The position numbers were made by a program, and so were the translations under genes. The notes under the pieces were generated by a model, which was given only the letters and a program-made list of their open reading frames with translations, ran no database searches and was not told the DNA's origin. Positions 34,229 to 43,695 of a stretch of DNA of 64,000 bases are shown piece by piece. The DNA comes from JALHNI01 sp031367405 (GTDB lineage: Bacteria > Acidobacteriota > Terriglobia > Bryobacterales > Bryobacteraceae), in the NCBI GenBank assembly GCA_031367405.1, contig JANLPT010000050.1, forward strand, positions 1 to 64,000, given 5' to 3'. Within the stretch, counting starts at the first letter, position 1. Every line of letters starts with the position of its first letter.

Positions 34229-34249
34229 ATGGCCGGCACACTCGGCCAT
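34229..34249. other. Hairpin between convergent genes
   Basis: ATGGCCG and CGGCCAT form a perfect 7-bp stem with a 7-nt loop between the convergent stops at 34191 and 34264. No T-tract follows on either strand, so it is not a standard terminator. Confidence 0.3.
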
Positions 34250-34263
34250 TGAAAACTCAAAAA

Positions 34264-34566
34264 CTAACGATACTCCCGGCGCAGCTTCGCGTCGAACCAG
34301 AATGGCCCGAAGGGGACGACTGCCGCAGCCAGCGCCATCAGAATCATGGTGACGCCCCAACGAAATCTCCGCGCGGCCAGCAACACCATCAGTACGTAAA
34401 TAACAAACAACAGACCATGGACGCTGCCCACCGCGCGCACCGCTTCGGGTTTCCCGGCCAAGTATTTTAGCGGCATCGCAATGCCGGGCAACACCAGAAA
34501 GGAAGTGCCTTCGGCGAGGCCGGCCCATCGGAGACGTTGATACGCGGGTGTGTCGATCAAGGCCAT
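34264..34566 (-). CDS. DUF3817 family small membrane protein
   Basis: A 100-residue protein with three hydrophobic segments. The pattern RWAGLAEGTSFLVL, IAMPLKYLAG, SVHGLLFVIYVLMV, and the closing VPFGPFWFDAKLRREY is diagnostic of DUF3817 (YdzA-like) integral membrane proteins. No biochemical role is established for this family to my knowledge. Its ATG shares one base with the stop of the upstream alpha/beta hydrolase (TGATG), so it is co-translated with it. Confidence 0.85.
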   Translation of the reverse strand: MALIDTPAYQRLRWAGLAEGTSFLVLPGIAMPLKYLAGKPEAVRAVGSVHGLLFVIYVLMVLLAARRFRWGVTMILMALAAAVVPFGPFWFDAKLRREYR

Positions 34567-35387
34567 CAGAGTGTCTTGCGCAACCAGTCAATCAGCGGCT
34601 GTTTGTAATTTTGGAAGCGCGCGTCCTTCTCCCAATTCATCACGCCGTGTACACCACCCGGCACCGTAATCAGCTCCACGGGGATGCCGCGTTTCTTGAA
34701 GAGCGCCACGTGCAACTCCGCCTGTTCGTAAGGCACCTGATCATCCTGCGTGCCGTGAATGATCAGAAACGGCGGTGTCTTCTGATTGATGTAAGTGTCG
34801 GGCGACGCGGCGCGCAGCTTCGGCTTAGCGGCTTCGGTGTAGCCGTCGATCAGAAAAAAACTTTTCATGTTTTCCGTCATGGGCGTCGATTCGAAGCGGC
34901 TCTTGGCGAACTGCACCATGTCGATGGGCCCGTAGAAGCTCACCACTGCGGCCACGCCAACGTCGTTTTTGGCGCCCACCAGGTTGACGAGATGCCCGCC
35001 GGCGGATTCGCCCATCAGCGCGATCTTATTCGGATTCACCTTATATGTTTTGGCATTCTTTTTCACCCAGCGGACAGCGGATTCGACATCGAGCCGCGCG
35101 GCCGGATAAGGATGCTTCGGAGCCAAACGGTAGTCGATGGTGAACCACGCCATGCCCGTCTGGTCAAGCACGGGAAACAGGGCGTGAACGAAGTTGACGG
35201 TCTTGTGGCCCGCCGTCCAGCCGCCGCCGTGAACGAGGATCACGGCCGGAAACGGCCCTTTGCCTTCCGGGATGTGGGCATCGAGTTTCAGGCTTTCGCC
35301 ACCGGGTGCGGCGAACTCAATATCGGGCGTCACCTGGTAGGTGGCCGCACTCGCGAGCGTGGCAGCCAGTAAGAAGATGATTAACAT
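34566..35387 (-). CDS. Exported alpha/beta hydrolase, carboxylesterase/lipase type
   Basis: A 273-residue protein with a short signal peptide (MLIIFLLAATLASAA). The hormone-sensitive-lipase-like layout is clear: oxyanion-hole HGGGW, then IDYRLAPKHPYPAA, nucleophile GESAGGH, acid in IHGTQDDQVPY, and catalytic His in GGVHGVMN. It should cleave small esters in the periplasm. The DUF3817 gene follows with a one-base overlap. Some members of this fold are annotated as acetyl-xylan esterases, which would fit plant-polymer degradation. Confidence 0.87.
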   Translation of the reverse strand: MLIIFLLAATLASAATYQVTPDIEFAAPGGESLKLDAHIPEGKGPFPAVILVHGGGWTAGHKTVNFVHALFPVLDQTGMAWFTIDYRLAPKHPYPAARLDVESAVRWVKKNAKTYKVNPNKIALMGESAGGHLVNLVGAKNDVGVAAVVSFYGPIDMVQFAKSRFESTPMTENMKSFFLIDGYTEAAKPKLRAASPDTYINQKTPPFLIIHGTQDDQVPYEQAELHVALFKKRGIPVELITVPGGVHGVMNWEKDARFQNYKQPLIDWLRKTL

Positions 35388-35434
35388 GTCGCCGCTAGTT
35401 TATCGCAGTTCTACGCGGTCGACCTACCAGGTGC

Positions 35435-37012
35435 TTACTCCGGGTCGGTGGGATTATTGAAGAGTACCGTTAGGGAGATACTGCCGTGGCCCCGCTGCGG
35501 GAAACCGGCCGTCGCGCGGTTACCAGGGTTCAGGTTGGATGCTGTGTCATCTGGCGGGAACAGAATCAGCGAATTCAGGAACTCGATTAAGTCCTGGCGA
35601 TCAAGCCGGCCGAGAGCCGCGTAAGTCTCTTTTACCAGTTGCGCCTCGCCGCCATGACGTAAGATTACGTCATTTAACGTAATACTGCGGCCATCGTGTC
35701 CATAGGGCCCCGTACTTCCGACTCCCCATAACGGAAAGGTCATAAACTCCTTAATCGTCGATCCATCGTAATAACGTTCATGAAAATTCGGCCCCAGGTC
35801 GTGGCGTTTAAAGTCAGTGAAGATATCTTGCACCAGAAATGGTTTGAGGGCGGGTTGCTTCAAAGAAGGCCAAGTGGGCGAGTCAGTGGTGGCCGTAAAC
35901 AAAGGCGTGGCCGTAGCGAAGAGGTTGTTAAAGATTCCTTTAGTTGGATCATAGCCCGTTTCGAGATCGGCGACGCGGCGATCGCGGTCAATTTGTAAGT
36001 TCGTCACGTGGCAGGAGGCGCAGCCGACGCGCTCGAATACTTCCTTGCCATGGCGAGTGCCCTCGTTTTGCTCGGCGTGCGCCGGCTTGAAGTAATTCAT
36101 CAGGTAGAACTCCAGGTAGTCCACCACCGATTGCGGTGCCTCATTGGCCACGCCGTCATGATCGGGGTCGGCACTAGCATTGGCCGCCGGCGGCGGTCCG
36201 AATTTATCCAATACGCCATCCAAAGCCATGCCCGCTGGCGTCACGATCCGGCGGCCAGCGGCGGCCGCTGACAAGTCAGAATCAACGGCTTGCATCCCCA
36301 TCTCATTTTGCAAAGCGCCCACAATAAAGTCACGGATGGAGAACGTCTCGCCGTGAGCGAAGAAGGGCTTCACGCGGAGGTCGCGATCGACGCCTTTCAC
36401 CTGGGCCAGATCCGCGGTGCCATCCGGGTTGGCGGTGACCTCGCCGTAGTCCAGGCCCTTGGCAATCAGGGGCCGGGTGACGCGAGACCGCATCGTGCGG
36501 GCTTCCGCAATGGCCGCGTCGCGCCGCTGGCGCAATTCCGCCGTAATCTCGTCGGCCAGCATTTCGCGCAGGCCGAGGCCAAACAAATGCGGCGCGTTCC
36601 GGCTATCGGGCCGCGTCACCACCGCACCGCCGAAGCCGGCCGAGCCCCGCGGCAAACCATGGCAACCGGCACAGCTATCGGACAAACCCGCTCCGAGGGC
36701 GAACGTCGTGTTGGCATCTCCCTGACCGTCGCCAACTCCGGGCCCCAAGCCCTGGAATTTGGCAAACTTGCGATTGAATATTTGGCGGCCGCGCCGGATG
36801 GCCCGAAACGGGTCGCGCGAAATGATGAACGCCGATGAGTCGGGCGTCGACCAATCGCCTCGTCCGGCACCGATCTGTTGGGCGTAGGATTTCTTAATAC
36901 CCTCGCCCTCAAGGTTGGGCGCGCGGGTTTGATCGATCAGCTGCGCCGGCACCGAACTCGACATCAAGGCCATCATCACGATAGCCTGGCGTGGCGAAAA
37001 ACTGGTTTTCAC
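35435..37012 (-). CDS. Dihaem oxidoreductase (di-haem peroxidase-like)
   Basis: A 525-residue protein starting at a GTG with GGAGG 8 nt upstream and a signal peptide (cleavage near VPAQ). Two CxxCH haem sites (DSCAGCHGLPRG and VGCASCHVTNLQ), FPLWGVGSTGPYGHDGRS near the end, and a long spacer between the haems match the DHOR family of putative thiol-oxidoreductase/peroxidase dihaem proteins. A calcium-loop-like DPDHDGVAN lies in between. Substrate unknown. It is a single gene with its own long upstream region. Confidence 0.8.
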   Translation of the reverse strand: MKTSFSPRQAIVMMALMSSSVPAQLIDQTRAPNLEGEGIKKSYAQQIGAGRGDWSTPDSSAFIISRDPFRAIRRGRQIFNRKFAKFQGLGPGVGDGQGDANTTFALGAGLSDSCAGCHGLPRGSAGFGGAVVTRPDSRNAPHLFGLGLREMLADEITAELRQRRDAAIAEARTMRSRVTRPLIAKGLDYGEVTANPDGTADLAQVKGVDRDLRVKPFFAHGETFSIRDFIVGALQNEMGMQAVDSDLSAAAAGRRIVTPAGMALDGVLDKFGPPPAANASADPDHDGVANEAPQSVVDYLEFYLMNYFKPAHAEQNEGTRHGKEVFERVGCASCHVTNLQIDRDRRVADLETGYDPTKGIFNNLFATATPLFTATTDSPTWPSLKQPALKPFLVQDIFTDFKRHDLGPNFHERYYDGSTIKEFMTFPLWGVGSTGPYGHDGRSITLNDVILRHGGEAQLVKETYAALGRLDRQDLIEFLNSLILFPPDDTASNLNPGNRATAGFPQRGHGSISLTVLFNNPTDPE

Positions 37013-37029
37013 GGGGTAGTCCTCCTGGT

Positions 37030-37065
37030 TTGGATCAACCCTAACACTCTACTTGCGTGATCCAA
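37030..37065. promoter_or_regulatory. Inverted repeat upstream of the dihaem oxidoreductase
   Basis: TTGGATCA (37030-37037) and TGATCCAA (37058-37065) form a perfect 8-bp inverted repeat with a 20-nt centre, 18 bp before the GTG start. It may be an operator or a leader hairpin. Confidence 0.4.
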
Positions 37066-37160
37066 TCAGAGAATTTGCGCAGTTTGGTAAAAATAGGAAG
37101 AATTAACTTTTGGTCCTTAGCCCGTACGCACTAGACTTGCCTGCCGAAGCCCTCGCCGTG

Positions 37161-38501
37161 CTACATATCCCGCAATTTACTCTTCAACTCCCGGCGCAGT
37201 AAGAAGAAGGCGACCGTCGCGTGCGCCGTGCCCGTCGCGACCGCCAAGTACCAGAGTTGATGCAGCGCAAAGCCCGGCTGACGCGATAGGTAAACGGCCG
37301 GCACGGCAAACAAGAATAGACGCGCCATGGAACTCGCCAGCGACGGCCACGTATTCCCCAAGGCCTGAAACATACCCGAAAAAGTAAAAACTAACCCACT
37401 AGCCACGAAATTCCAGGCAATGATTCGCAGGTAGTCCGCGCCGGCCGCCACCACCAGCGGATCTTTCGAGAAAATCCGAATCAGCGTGCCCGGCGAGATC
37501 TGGCAGAGTAACGTTACCAGGGCCATCAAAATCGATCCCACGATGGCCGCCGAAAACAACGTCTGCCTGACTCGCTGGCCCAGGCGAGCGCCAAAGTTCT
37601 GGCCCGCCAGCGGTGCGACGGCGAAACTGATCGCCATCACCGGCAGGAAAATCGATTGCATCACGCGGCTTCCGATGCCGTAGCCCGCCTGAGCGCCGGC
37701 ACCCAAATCGCGAATGATCCAATAGATGATGGCCACGTGCAGTGACATAATCACAAACTCGCCCCCCGACGGGATCCCGATATTCAGCAGTGCCCGCCAT
37801 ACGGAAAGGTCAGGGGAGAAGTGAGCCCGGTCGAATGAGACATAGGTTTCGAGCCGTAGGAAATAGAAAGTCAGCGCGATCACTCCTACCGCCAGCGAAA
37901 TCAAGGTCGCGATCCCCGCGCCCGCCACTCCCATCGGCCGGCCGGTACCCCAACCCGCGATCAACACCGGGGCCAGTAAGCAATTCAATCCCACCGTGAT
38001 TGCCTGCACCACCATCGTCGGCTTCACGATGCCGGTGCCGCGTAAGGCCGAGCCCATCGCCACTAAGGCAAATTGCAACGCCAGCGCCGGCGCAAACCAC
38101 TGTAGATACGCTGCGCCCTCACGAATCGTGGCCGCGTCAGTACTCAGCGCGCGTAAGTAGGGCAGCCGCAATCCAAAGCCCAGCAGCAGGACGGCCACCC
38201 CCACCATCAGCGACAAGACAAAAGCCTGATTAAATACGAGTTGCGCCTCCTTGCGATCCTGGCGGCCCACCGCTTGCGCAATCAGGCTCGAAGTACCCAC
38301 GCCCAGCATTTGAGTCAGCGCCAGAGTCAGGATCGCCAGGTTTCCACAAAGGCTCACTCCGGCCACGCTGGCTTGTCCCAGCCCGGCCACAAAGTAAAGG
38401 TCGACTAAGTAGTAGAGGGTCTGGAATAACATGCTGATCGCGATAAAGCTAGCCAGCCGCAGTAAGTGCTTCGTCACCGAACCTTGCGTTAGATCTTTCA
38501 T
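37161..38501 (-). CDS. MATE family efflux transporter
   Basis: About 446 residues with twelve predicted helices. LTQGSVTKHLLRLASFIAIS at the start, DLYFVAGLGQASVAGVSLCG, and LRGTGIVKPTMVVQAITVGL in the middle are typical NorM/DinF-like MATE motifs. It would export cationic drugs or metabolites against sodium or protons. The ATG at 38501 is chosen, with GGAAGG at the very end of the preceding gene as its ribosome site; an upstream GTG at 38519 overlaps that gene. The close spacing ties it to the CRTAC1 lipoprotein gene, though a shared role is not obvious. Confidence 0.88.
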   Translation of the reverse strand: MKDLTQGSVTKHLLRLASFIAISMLFQTLYYLVDLYFVAGLGQASVAGVSLCGNLAILTLALTQMLGVGTSSLIAQAVGRQDRKEAQLVFNQAFVLSLMVGVAVLLLGFGLRLPYLRALSTDAATIREGAAYLQWFAPALALQFALVAMGSALRGTGIVKPTMVVQAITVGLNCLLAPVLIAGWGTGRPMGVAGAGIATLISLAVGVIALTFYFLRLETYVSFDRAHFSPDLSVWRALLNIGIPSGGEFVIMSLHVAIIYWIIRDLGAGAQAGYGIGSRVMQSIFLPVMAISFAVAPLAGQNFGARLGQRVRQTLFSAAIVGSILMALVTLLCQISPGTLIRIFSKDPLVVAAGADYLRIIAWNFVASGLVFTFSGMFQALGNTWPSLASSMARLFLFAVPAVYLSRQPGFALHQLWYLAVATGTAHATVAFFLLRRELKSKLRDM

Positions 38502-38508
38502 AACGTGC

Positions 38509-40143
38509 TTACCTTCCACCGGCTGGCGGTGACCGGAATAGCCGGTTCATCGTAACTTCGCCGGGCCCGAAGGATTGCTTCGGCCGTCCCGGCGCCTGAA
38601 TCGTTAGGGTTTCTACCACTTGGCCCACCGCAAGGAACACCCGCGGATCGGACGCGGCCAAGTAACTGGAGTCGGTGCGCGCATATCTCACTTGAACGGG
38701 CAAGCCCGGCGATTTTAGCTCGACGCGGGCACCCTGCGGCGCGGTTACCGCGAGCCAGTTCTTTGGCGGCGTCGTGTTCTGCAGAAGAAGCGCCGGGCCG
38801 CTATTGACGTTGACGACAATATCGGTATCGCCATCGTTATCGATATCTCCGAAAGCGGCGCCCCGGTAGATGCCCAGCTTCTCCAGCGCCGCTGCGGCGA
38901 TACTCTCAAAGCGGCCGTTCGATTGGCGCAGTAGTAAGTTGCGTTCCGCGAAAGGCTGCGGCTGGCCGCGCTGCTCTTCACGCCGCGTCACTGCGCCGTT
39001 GGCTAGGAATAAATCGAGATAGCCATCGCGATCGACATCGAGCCAACCCGCGCCAAAGCCCGTGAATAGATAAGTAAGCGCATGAATGCCGGTCCGCGTG
39101 GACACATCGGTGAAGTCTCCTTGGCCGGTGTGGGCGAACAGCGTAGCGCCTTCGCGCATCAGATTCAAGACCAGGAGATCTTCGTTACCATCATGGTCAT
39201 AGTCACCCAGGGCAACGCCCATGCCGGCTTTGGCCACGCCGTTCTCGCCGTAGGCCAGCCCATACTGCAATGCCTCTTCGGCGAAGGTCCCATTCTTACG
39301 ATTTATCCAAAGATGGTTAGCGGAAGAGTCATTGGCGATGAATAGGTCGAGATAGCCGTCATGGTTGGCGTCAAAGGCGGCCACACCCAGGGCCGGGCCC
39401 GCCGCTTTGTCGAAACCTGCTTGGGCAGTAACATCGACGAATCGGCCATGATCATTGTGGAATAAATGCGAGGGGACGGCTCGATAAGTGCGGGGCGTGC
39501 AATAATCCAGCTCCCCTGCCGGGGACTGGCAACGCTTGTTCGTAGCGAATTGATAATCAATATAATTGAGGATGACTAAGTCCTGCCAGCCGTCATTATC
39601 GTAATCGAAGAACGACGCGCTAGTTGACCAAAGCTGAGGAAGCATGATCCCCGGCGATTTCGCCGTGACGTCAGTAAATGTAGCGTTACCGTTATTGCGA
39701 TAGAGGCGATTGCCGCCAAACCCGGTGATCAGTAAATCGACGTGGCCGTCGTTGTCGAAGTCAGCCGTGGCGGCACCCATGCCGAAGTTAGTGTGCTCCA
39801 GACCAGCGGCGGCGGTGACATCGACAAACTGGCCGTGATCGTTACGCAGTAGTTTGTTGGAGCCGCCGGAAGGATGGCCTTGCAAGAGGAAGATATCGAG
39901 ATCGCCATCCTCGTCGTAGTCGATGAGTGCCACGCCGGAGCCCATAATCTCGGGCAGATAAAAGTCACCCTTCGCGCCGGAGGCATGGATAAAAGGCAGC
40001 GGCACCTCAGTAAGCCATGGCTCGGGGCGAGGCGGCAAAGGCGGCCGGCAGGAGCTGAGCGCCATGACTGCCAGTAGGAGCACTACTCCAACAGAGCGCT
40101 GACTGTCAGGGAGGGCATGATATGGTCGTGCGAAATAGTACAT
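38509..40143 (-). CDS. CRTAC1/UnbV beta-propeller lipoprotein
   Basis: About 544 residues from the ATG at 40143. The N-terminus ends in a lipobox (LAVMALSSC), so the protein is probably membrane-anchored. FG-GAP/VCBS blades with calcium loops repeat through the body (DYDEDGDLDIFLLQG; DFDNDGHVDLLITG; DYDNDGWQDLVILN; DVDRDGYLDLFLAN; DIDNDGDTDIVVN). The C-terminus is the ASPIC/UnbV domain (LAVTAPQGARVELKSPGLPV; FGPGEV). Function in bacteria is unknown; surface binding or assembly has been proposed. The long upstream frame to 40320 lies inside the receptor gene and is rejected. A terminator-like hairpin ends exactly at its start codon. Confidence 0.85.
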   Translation of the reverse strand: MYYFARPYHALPDSQRSVGVVLLLAVMALSSCRPPLPPRPEPWLTEVPLPFIHASGAKGDFYLPEIMGSGVALIDYDEDGDLDIFLLQGHPSGGSNKLLRNDHGQFVDVTAAAGLEHTNFGMGAATADFDNDGHVDLLITGFGGNRLYRNNGNATFTDVTAKSPGIMLPQLWSTSASFFDYDNDGWQDLVILNYIDYQFATNKRCQSPAGELDYCTPRTYRAVPSHLFHNDHGRFVDVTAQAGFDKAAGPALGVAAFDANHDGYLDLFIANDSSANHLWINRKNGTFAEEALQYGLAYGENGVAKAGMGVALGDYDHDGNEDLLVLNLMREGATLFAHTGQGDFTDVSTRTGIHALTYLFTGFGAGWLDVDRDGYLDLFLANGAVTRREEQRGQPQPFAERNLLLRQSNGRFESIAAAALEKLGIYRGAAFGDIDNDGDTDIVVNVNSGPALLLQNTTPPKNWLAVTAPQGARVELKSPGLPVQVRYARTDSSYLAASDPRVFLAVGQVVETLTIQAPGRPKQSFGPGEVTMNRLFRSPPAGGR

Positions 40144-40191
40144 AAAAGCAAAAACAACAAGCCCCGCGCGGCCGAAGCCAAGCGGGGCTTG
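40142..40191 (-). terminator. Rho-independent terminator of the TonB receptor gene
   Basis: On the minus strand CAAGCCCCGC pairs with GCGGGGCTTG (40182-40191 with 40158-40167) and is followed by a T-rich run (TTGTTTTTGCTTTTAT). It begins 17 bp after the receptor stop. The T-run ends at the ATG of the next gene. Confidence 0.8.
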
Positions 40192-40207
40192 TGGCACCTG
40201 AAGCGAC

Positions 40208-43200
40208 TTAGAATCCGAGGCGGAGGCCGAGGCGGATGGCTCGTTGAACGAGACCGTCGCGGCCCGTATTGGCGACGCCGGTGACTTCGAAGACACCGCC
40301 GGCAAAGTTACCAGCGGCATCGGTGCGAAGACCGGAGATGTTGTTGGACGGGTTCGCCAACTGCGGCGTGTTGGTAATGTTCATCGCCTCGGCCCGGAAT
40401 TGGAGTGAGACTCGATCATTAAACTTATGTTGCCGGAAAAGGCCGATATCGAGGTTAGCGATGCCGGGCCCTCTGACGTTGTCGATTCCACCGCTACCGA
40501 AACGAGCGCCCGTCGCGCCTGAGACGGGCCCGAAGGTCCGCGGATCATAAAAGGCCTGGCCGCGACCGTAGTTACCCAGCTGGATGGAGGGGCCGAGGAC
40601 ATCGGCCGTCTGCGTGCTGCCAGGCAAGTTGAGCGAAGCTCCGTCGGAGGTGACGGTGAATGGGGAGCCCGAATACTTGGAGAACAGACCATTCAATTGC
40701 CATCCGCCTAAGAGCCAGCTGGCAGGGCCGCTGGTGGCGAACTTCTTGCCTTTGCCAAACGGCATTTCGTAGACAAACGTGGATTGGAAGTTATGCGTAC
40801 GATCGAAGGGCATCAACGCCCGGTTGCGATCGATATAAGCGCGGGCCATAATCGCCGGGCCGCCGTCGTTGCCTGCGTTGCAGCAGAAGCCGATAGCCTT
40901 CGACCAAGTGTAAGCAAAATTCACCTGGAAGCCATTGGAGAAGCGGCGCGTCAACTGAGTTTGCAACGAATCGTAGTTAGTGTGGCCCAGCGACTCAACC
41001 AGCGACGTCTGGACGTTACGGCCCACCGTGTTGAAAAACGGCTTGCCGCGCGAACCAGCGCCGATCACCTGCCCGGCATTCAGATCCATGTAATTCGTCG
41101 TGCGGATGTTACGGTTGGCGACATAGCCGGCCTGCAGCGTGAAGCCTTTCGCTAACTGCCGTTGAATCGTCATATTCCAGCTGGCGATGTAGGCGCGCTT
41201 GAAGCGGTCCCCCGTGGACGTCAGCGCGTAGTTGTTCGGGATGTCGATGATGCCATTGCCCAGGTTCGGGATCACGGCCAGCGGAATTCCCTGCTCTAAC
41301 TTACTTACCGGCAGATAGGTGTCGGTGGTGTCACCGTTCAGAATCAGCAGCATCGGGAAGTTAGTACGCAGCGCCCGGATCAGGTTAAGCGGATCCCAGT
41401 TAATGCCGAAGCCGGTCCGGATCACCGTCTTCTCATCCGGGCGATAAGCGATGCCAAGGCTGGGCGAGAAGAGCAGATTCGAGTTCTTCGTGCCGCAATC
41501 GGTGGGGACCACGCCGACACCGCAGACTAACATCTTATTATTGACGAAGTCATAACGCTCCATACCGCGGTTAACGCGGCGAGGCATGGGGATGTTGGCA
41601 TAGCGGAGGCCATAGTTCAAGGTCAGCTTCGGCGAAACCTGCCAGGTATCCTGGACAAAGGCCGTGTAGAACTTAGTCCGTGTTCCGTACACATCGTCCA
41701 CCTGATAAGTGGTGCCGTAGTTAGACGGCGTTCCGAGCAGGAACGAGGCGTAGCTGTTATAAGATGAAGCGGCCGCTCCGCCGCGAATCTGCGTGGGCCC
41801 GCCGCGGAAAGTAAAACCACCCTGGGCACCATGATTCTGGCCGGCGAATTCGGCTTGCAAGTGATTTAAGTCTTGCTTGTAGTAGTCGACGCCATAACGA
41901 ATTTGGTGACGGCCCTTGGTCCAGTTAAAATTCAGCACGTACTGATACTGGGGGTCCTTACGTTCGTAAGGCATAAAAGAATCCTGCAAGCCGAGCGTAT
42001 TGAAGCCATCGATCTGTAAGCGCGGCCAGCCGCCTTCAAAACGGCGCTTGCCGTTAGTGCCAGGGATCTTGAGGACGTCGAGACCGATATTCGTATCGAG
42101 ACCCGCCTGCTCCACCTTCGTTCCATACTTGGTGTAACCGAAATTCGCATCCAGGATCAGGTTCGACTTAATCACATAGGTAGTGGAGATACTCGTGGAT
42201 TGAGTGGTGCCGTTGGCCACACCCGTGTTGCCGCCGCTGCTCGAGATACCGGTACCGCCCAATTCACCCAGCACACCGGGGTTATTCATTTTATATTTCA
42301 GCACTGAGTAACGGCCATAAGCAGTCCACTTGTCATTGATGTTGTAGTTGAACTTCGAATCCACCGTGTGACGATCGAAGAGGAAGCCGCCGACCGCGAA
42401 GAAATTGTTGTCGCGGAAGGTACCATCCGTGATGGCCGGGATTTTCGCCTGAAGCAGATTCACAATCGGCGAAATGCGGTTCGACGGAATGATGTTGCCC
42501 GGGAAGGGGGTGCGTTCCGCGCCCGCCGTTACTCCCGATTGCACGCCGGTGGCCGGATCGAAGATCACGCCGCGCGCGCCATAGATCGATGCGCCATCCG
42601 CGAAGTTACCGGTGCGCATGCCGGCCGTGGGCAGCGTGCCCGTGTTATTCGCAAATTCGCGGCGGGTGGACGCTTCATAAGCGACAAAGTAGAATAACTT
42701 GTTCTTCTTAATCGGGCCGCCGATGGTGCCGCCTTCCTGATTGAAGATGTACTTGGGATTGCGTTGATTCTGCTGATTCAAGAGCGCAAAGGTGAAGGGC
42801 TTGGCAATCAGGTTATTGTCGACGTGATACCAGAAACCGGCACCGTGAAGGTCATTGGTGCCGCTCTTGATCTGTACGTTGACCGCCGCGCCGCCGGCCA
42901 GCCCCTGTTCAGCGGAAAAGCTATTCGTTACCACGTTCACCGTCTCAATGGCCTCCAGCGACGGCACATATGCGGTGATGTGGGGCAGCCACGTCTGTTG
43001 GCTGGAAGCGCCGTCAATGCGCACATTCACGCCGGAGCTCGACGTCCCATTGACGTTCGACACCAGCGCGCGCGAAGGATTGGTGGGCACCGAGTGCCCA
43101 TTGGCTGGGGGGCTGAAACCGGGGATCGTCACCAGGGCGTTCTGATAATTGCGGCCCACCGGAATCGGCAGATTGGTTAAGTCGCGCGACTGCATCTCCG

Positions 43201-43609
43201 AACGCACATTCGCGCTATCCGTCTGCAGAGCGGCGGCCGTCGCTTCAACGGCCACTGACTCCGTCACTGCGCCCACTTGCAAGGCCATATCGATGCGCGT
43301 CGTGTTGTTCGACGTAACCGATACCGTCTGGTCGGCCCCCGTCCGGAAGCCTTCCTTGGTAATCTTCACTTCGTAGTTGCCGGGCTGCACTGCGGCGAAG
43401 GTATAGCCGCCAGCGTCATTGCTGGTGGTCTGGCGTTGCACGCCGGTTTGCTTGTTCGTAGCGGTGATAGCGGCGGCCGGCACGGCGGAGCCGCTTTGGT
43501 CACTCACTGTTCCGACGATAGATCCATAGAGAACCTGTGCGGACGCCGAATTGGCGAACAGAGCACAGAAAACGGCCAACATAAGGCCTACACGAAACAT
43601 GCGTGTCAT
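40208..43609 (-). CDS. TonB-dependent receptor, Oar-like, with carboxypeptidase-regulatory domain
   Basis: About 1133 residues from the ATG at 43609, which starts the signal peptide (cleavage near NSASAQ). Residues 28-115 are a carboxypeptidase-regulatory-like domain (GTVSDQSGSAVPAAAITATN; AVQPGNYEVKITKEGF). A plug domain (RNYQNALVTIPGFSP; NVRIDGASSQQTW) and a long beta-barrel follow (YEASTRREFANNTGTLPTAG; FAYTWSKAIGFCCNAGNDGG), ending in LGLRLGF with C-terminal Phe. Proteins of this build are the dominant outer-membrane receptors in Acidobacteria, thought to take up large or complex substrates. It has its own promoter and terminator, so it is probably a single-gene unit. Confidence 0.9.
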   Translation of the reverse strand: MTRMFRVGLMLAVFCALFANSASAQVLYGSIVGTVSDQSGSAVPAAAITATNKQTGVQRQTTSNDAGGYTFAAVQPGNYEVKITKEGFRTGADQTVSVTSNNTTRIDMALQVGAVTESVAVEATAAALQTDSANVRSEMQSRDLTNLPIPVGRNYQNALVTIPGFSPPANGHSVPTNPSRALVSNVNGTSSSGVNVRIDGASSQQTWLPHITAYVPSLEAIETVNVVTNSFSAEQGLAGGAAVNVQIKSGTNDLHGAGFWYHVDNNLIAKPFTFALLNQQNQRNPKYIFNQEGGTIGGPIKKNKLFYFVAYEASTRREFANNTGTLPTAGMRTGNFADGASIYGARGVIFDPATGVQSGVTAGAERTPFPGNIIPSNRISPIVNLLQAKIPAITDGTFRDNNFFAVGGFLFDRHTVDSKFNYNINDKWTAYGRYSVLKYKMNNPGVLGELGGTGISSSGGNTGVANGTTQSTSISTTYVIKSNLILDANFGYTKYGTKVEQAGLDTNIGLDVLKIPGTNGKRRFEGGWPRLQIDGFNTLGLQDSFMPYERKDPQYQYVLNFNWTKGRHQIRYGVDYYKQDLNHLQAEFAGQNHGAQGGFTFRGGPTQIRGGAAASSYNSYASFLLGTPSNYGTTYQVDDVYGTRTKFYTAFVQDTWQVSPKLTLNYGLRYANIPMPRRVNRGMERYDFVNNKMLVCGVGVVPTDCGTKNSNLLFSPSLGIAYRPDEKTVIRTGFGINWDPLNLIRALRTNFPMLLILNGDTTDTYLPVSKLEQGIPLAVIPNLGNGIIDIPNNYALTSTGDRFKRAYIASWNMTIQRQLAKGFTLQAGYVANRNIRTTNYMDLNAGQVIGAGSRGKPFFNTVGRNVQTSLVESLGHTNYDSLQTQLTRRFSNGFQVNFAYTWSKAIGFCCNAGNDGGPAIMARAYIDRNRALMPFDRTHNFQSTFVYEMPFGKGKKFATSGPASWLLGGWQLNGLFSKYSGSPFTVTSDGASLNLPGSTQTADVLGPSIQLGNYGRGQAFYDPRTFGPVSGATGARFGSGGIDNVRGPGIANLDIGLFRQHKFNDRVSLQFRAEAMNITNTPQLANPSNNISGLRTDAAGNFAGGVFEVTGVANTGRDGLVQRAIRLGLRLGF

Positions 43610-43664
43610 CTTAGAATTCGCAACCTTTCCCACATTGCAGCTCAAGTTCAAAGTTGAGGCTGCC

Positions 43665-43684
43665 TAGGCCGGAATTCCGGCCTA
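43665..43684. promoter_or_regulatory. Perfect 20-bp palindrome in the receptor leader
   Basis: The sequence from TAGGCC through GAATTC to GGCCTA is a perfect 20-bp palindrome, placed just downstream of the predicted transcription start of the TonB receptor gene. It could be a dimeric repressor site or an RNA hairpin. Confidence 0.5.
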
Positions 43685-43695
43685 TAGCTTGGCCT

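Noticed and set aside
34229..34249. Hairpin as a two-way terminator
   Set aside because: Good stem but no T-run on either strand, so it is listed only as a hairpin.
33499..34260. 253-codon minus-strand frame
   Set aside because: Antisense to the copper monooxygenase-like gene, whose ligands are all in the other strand.
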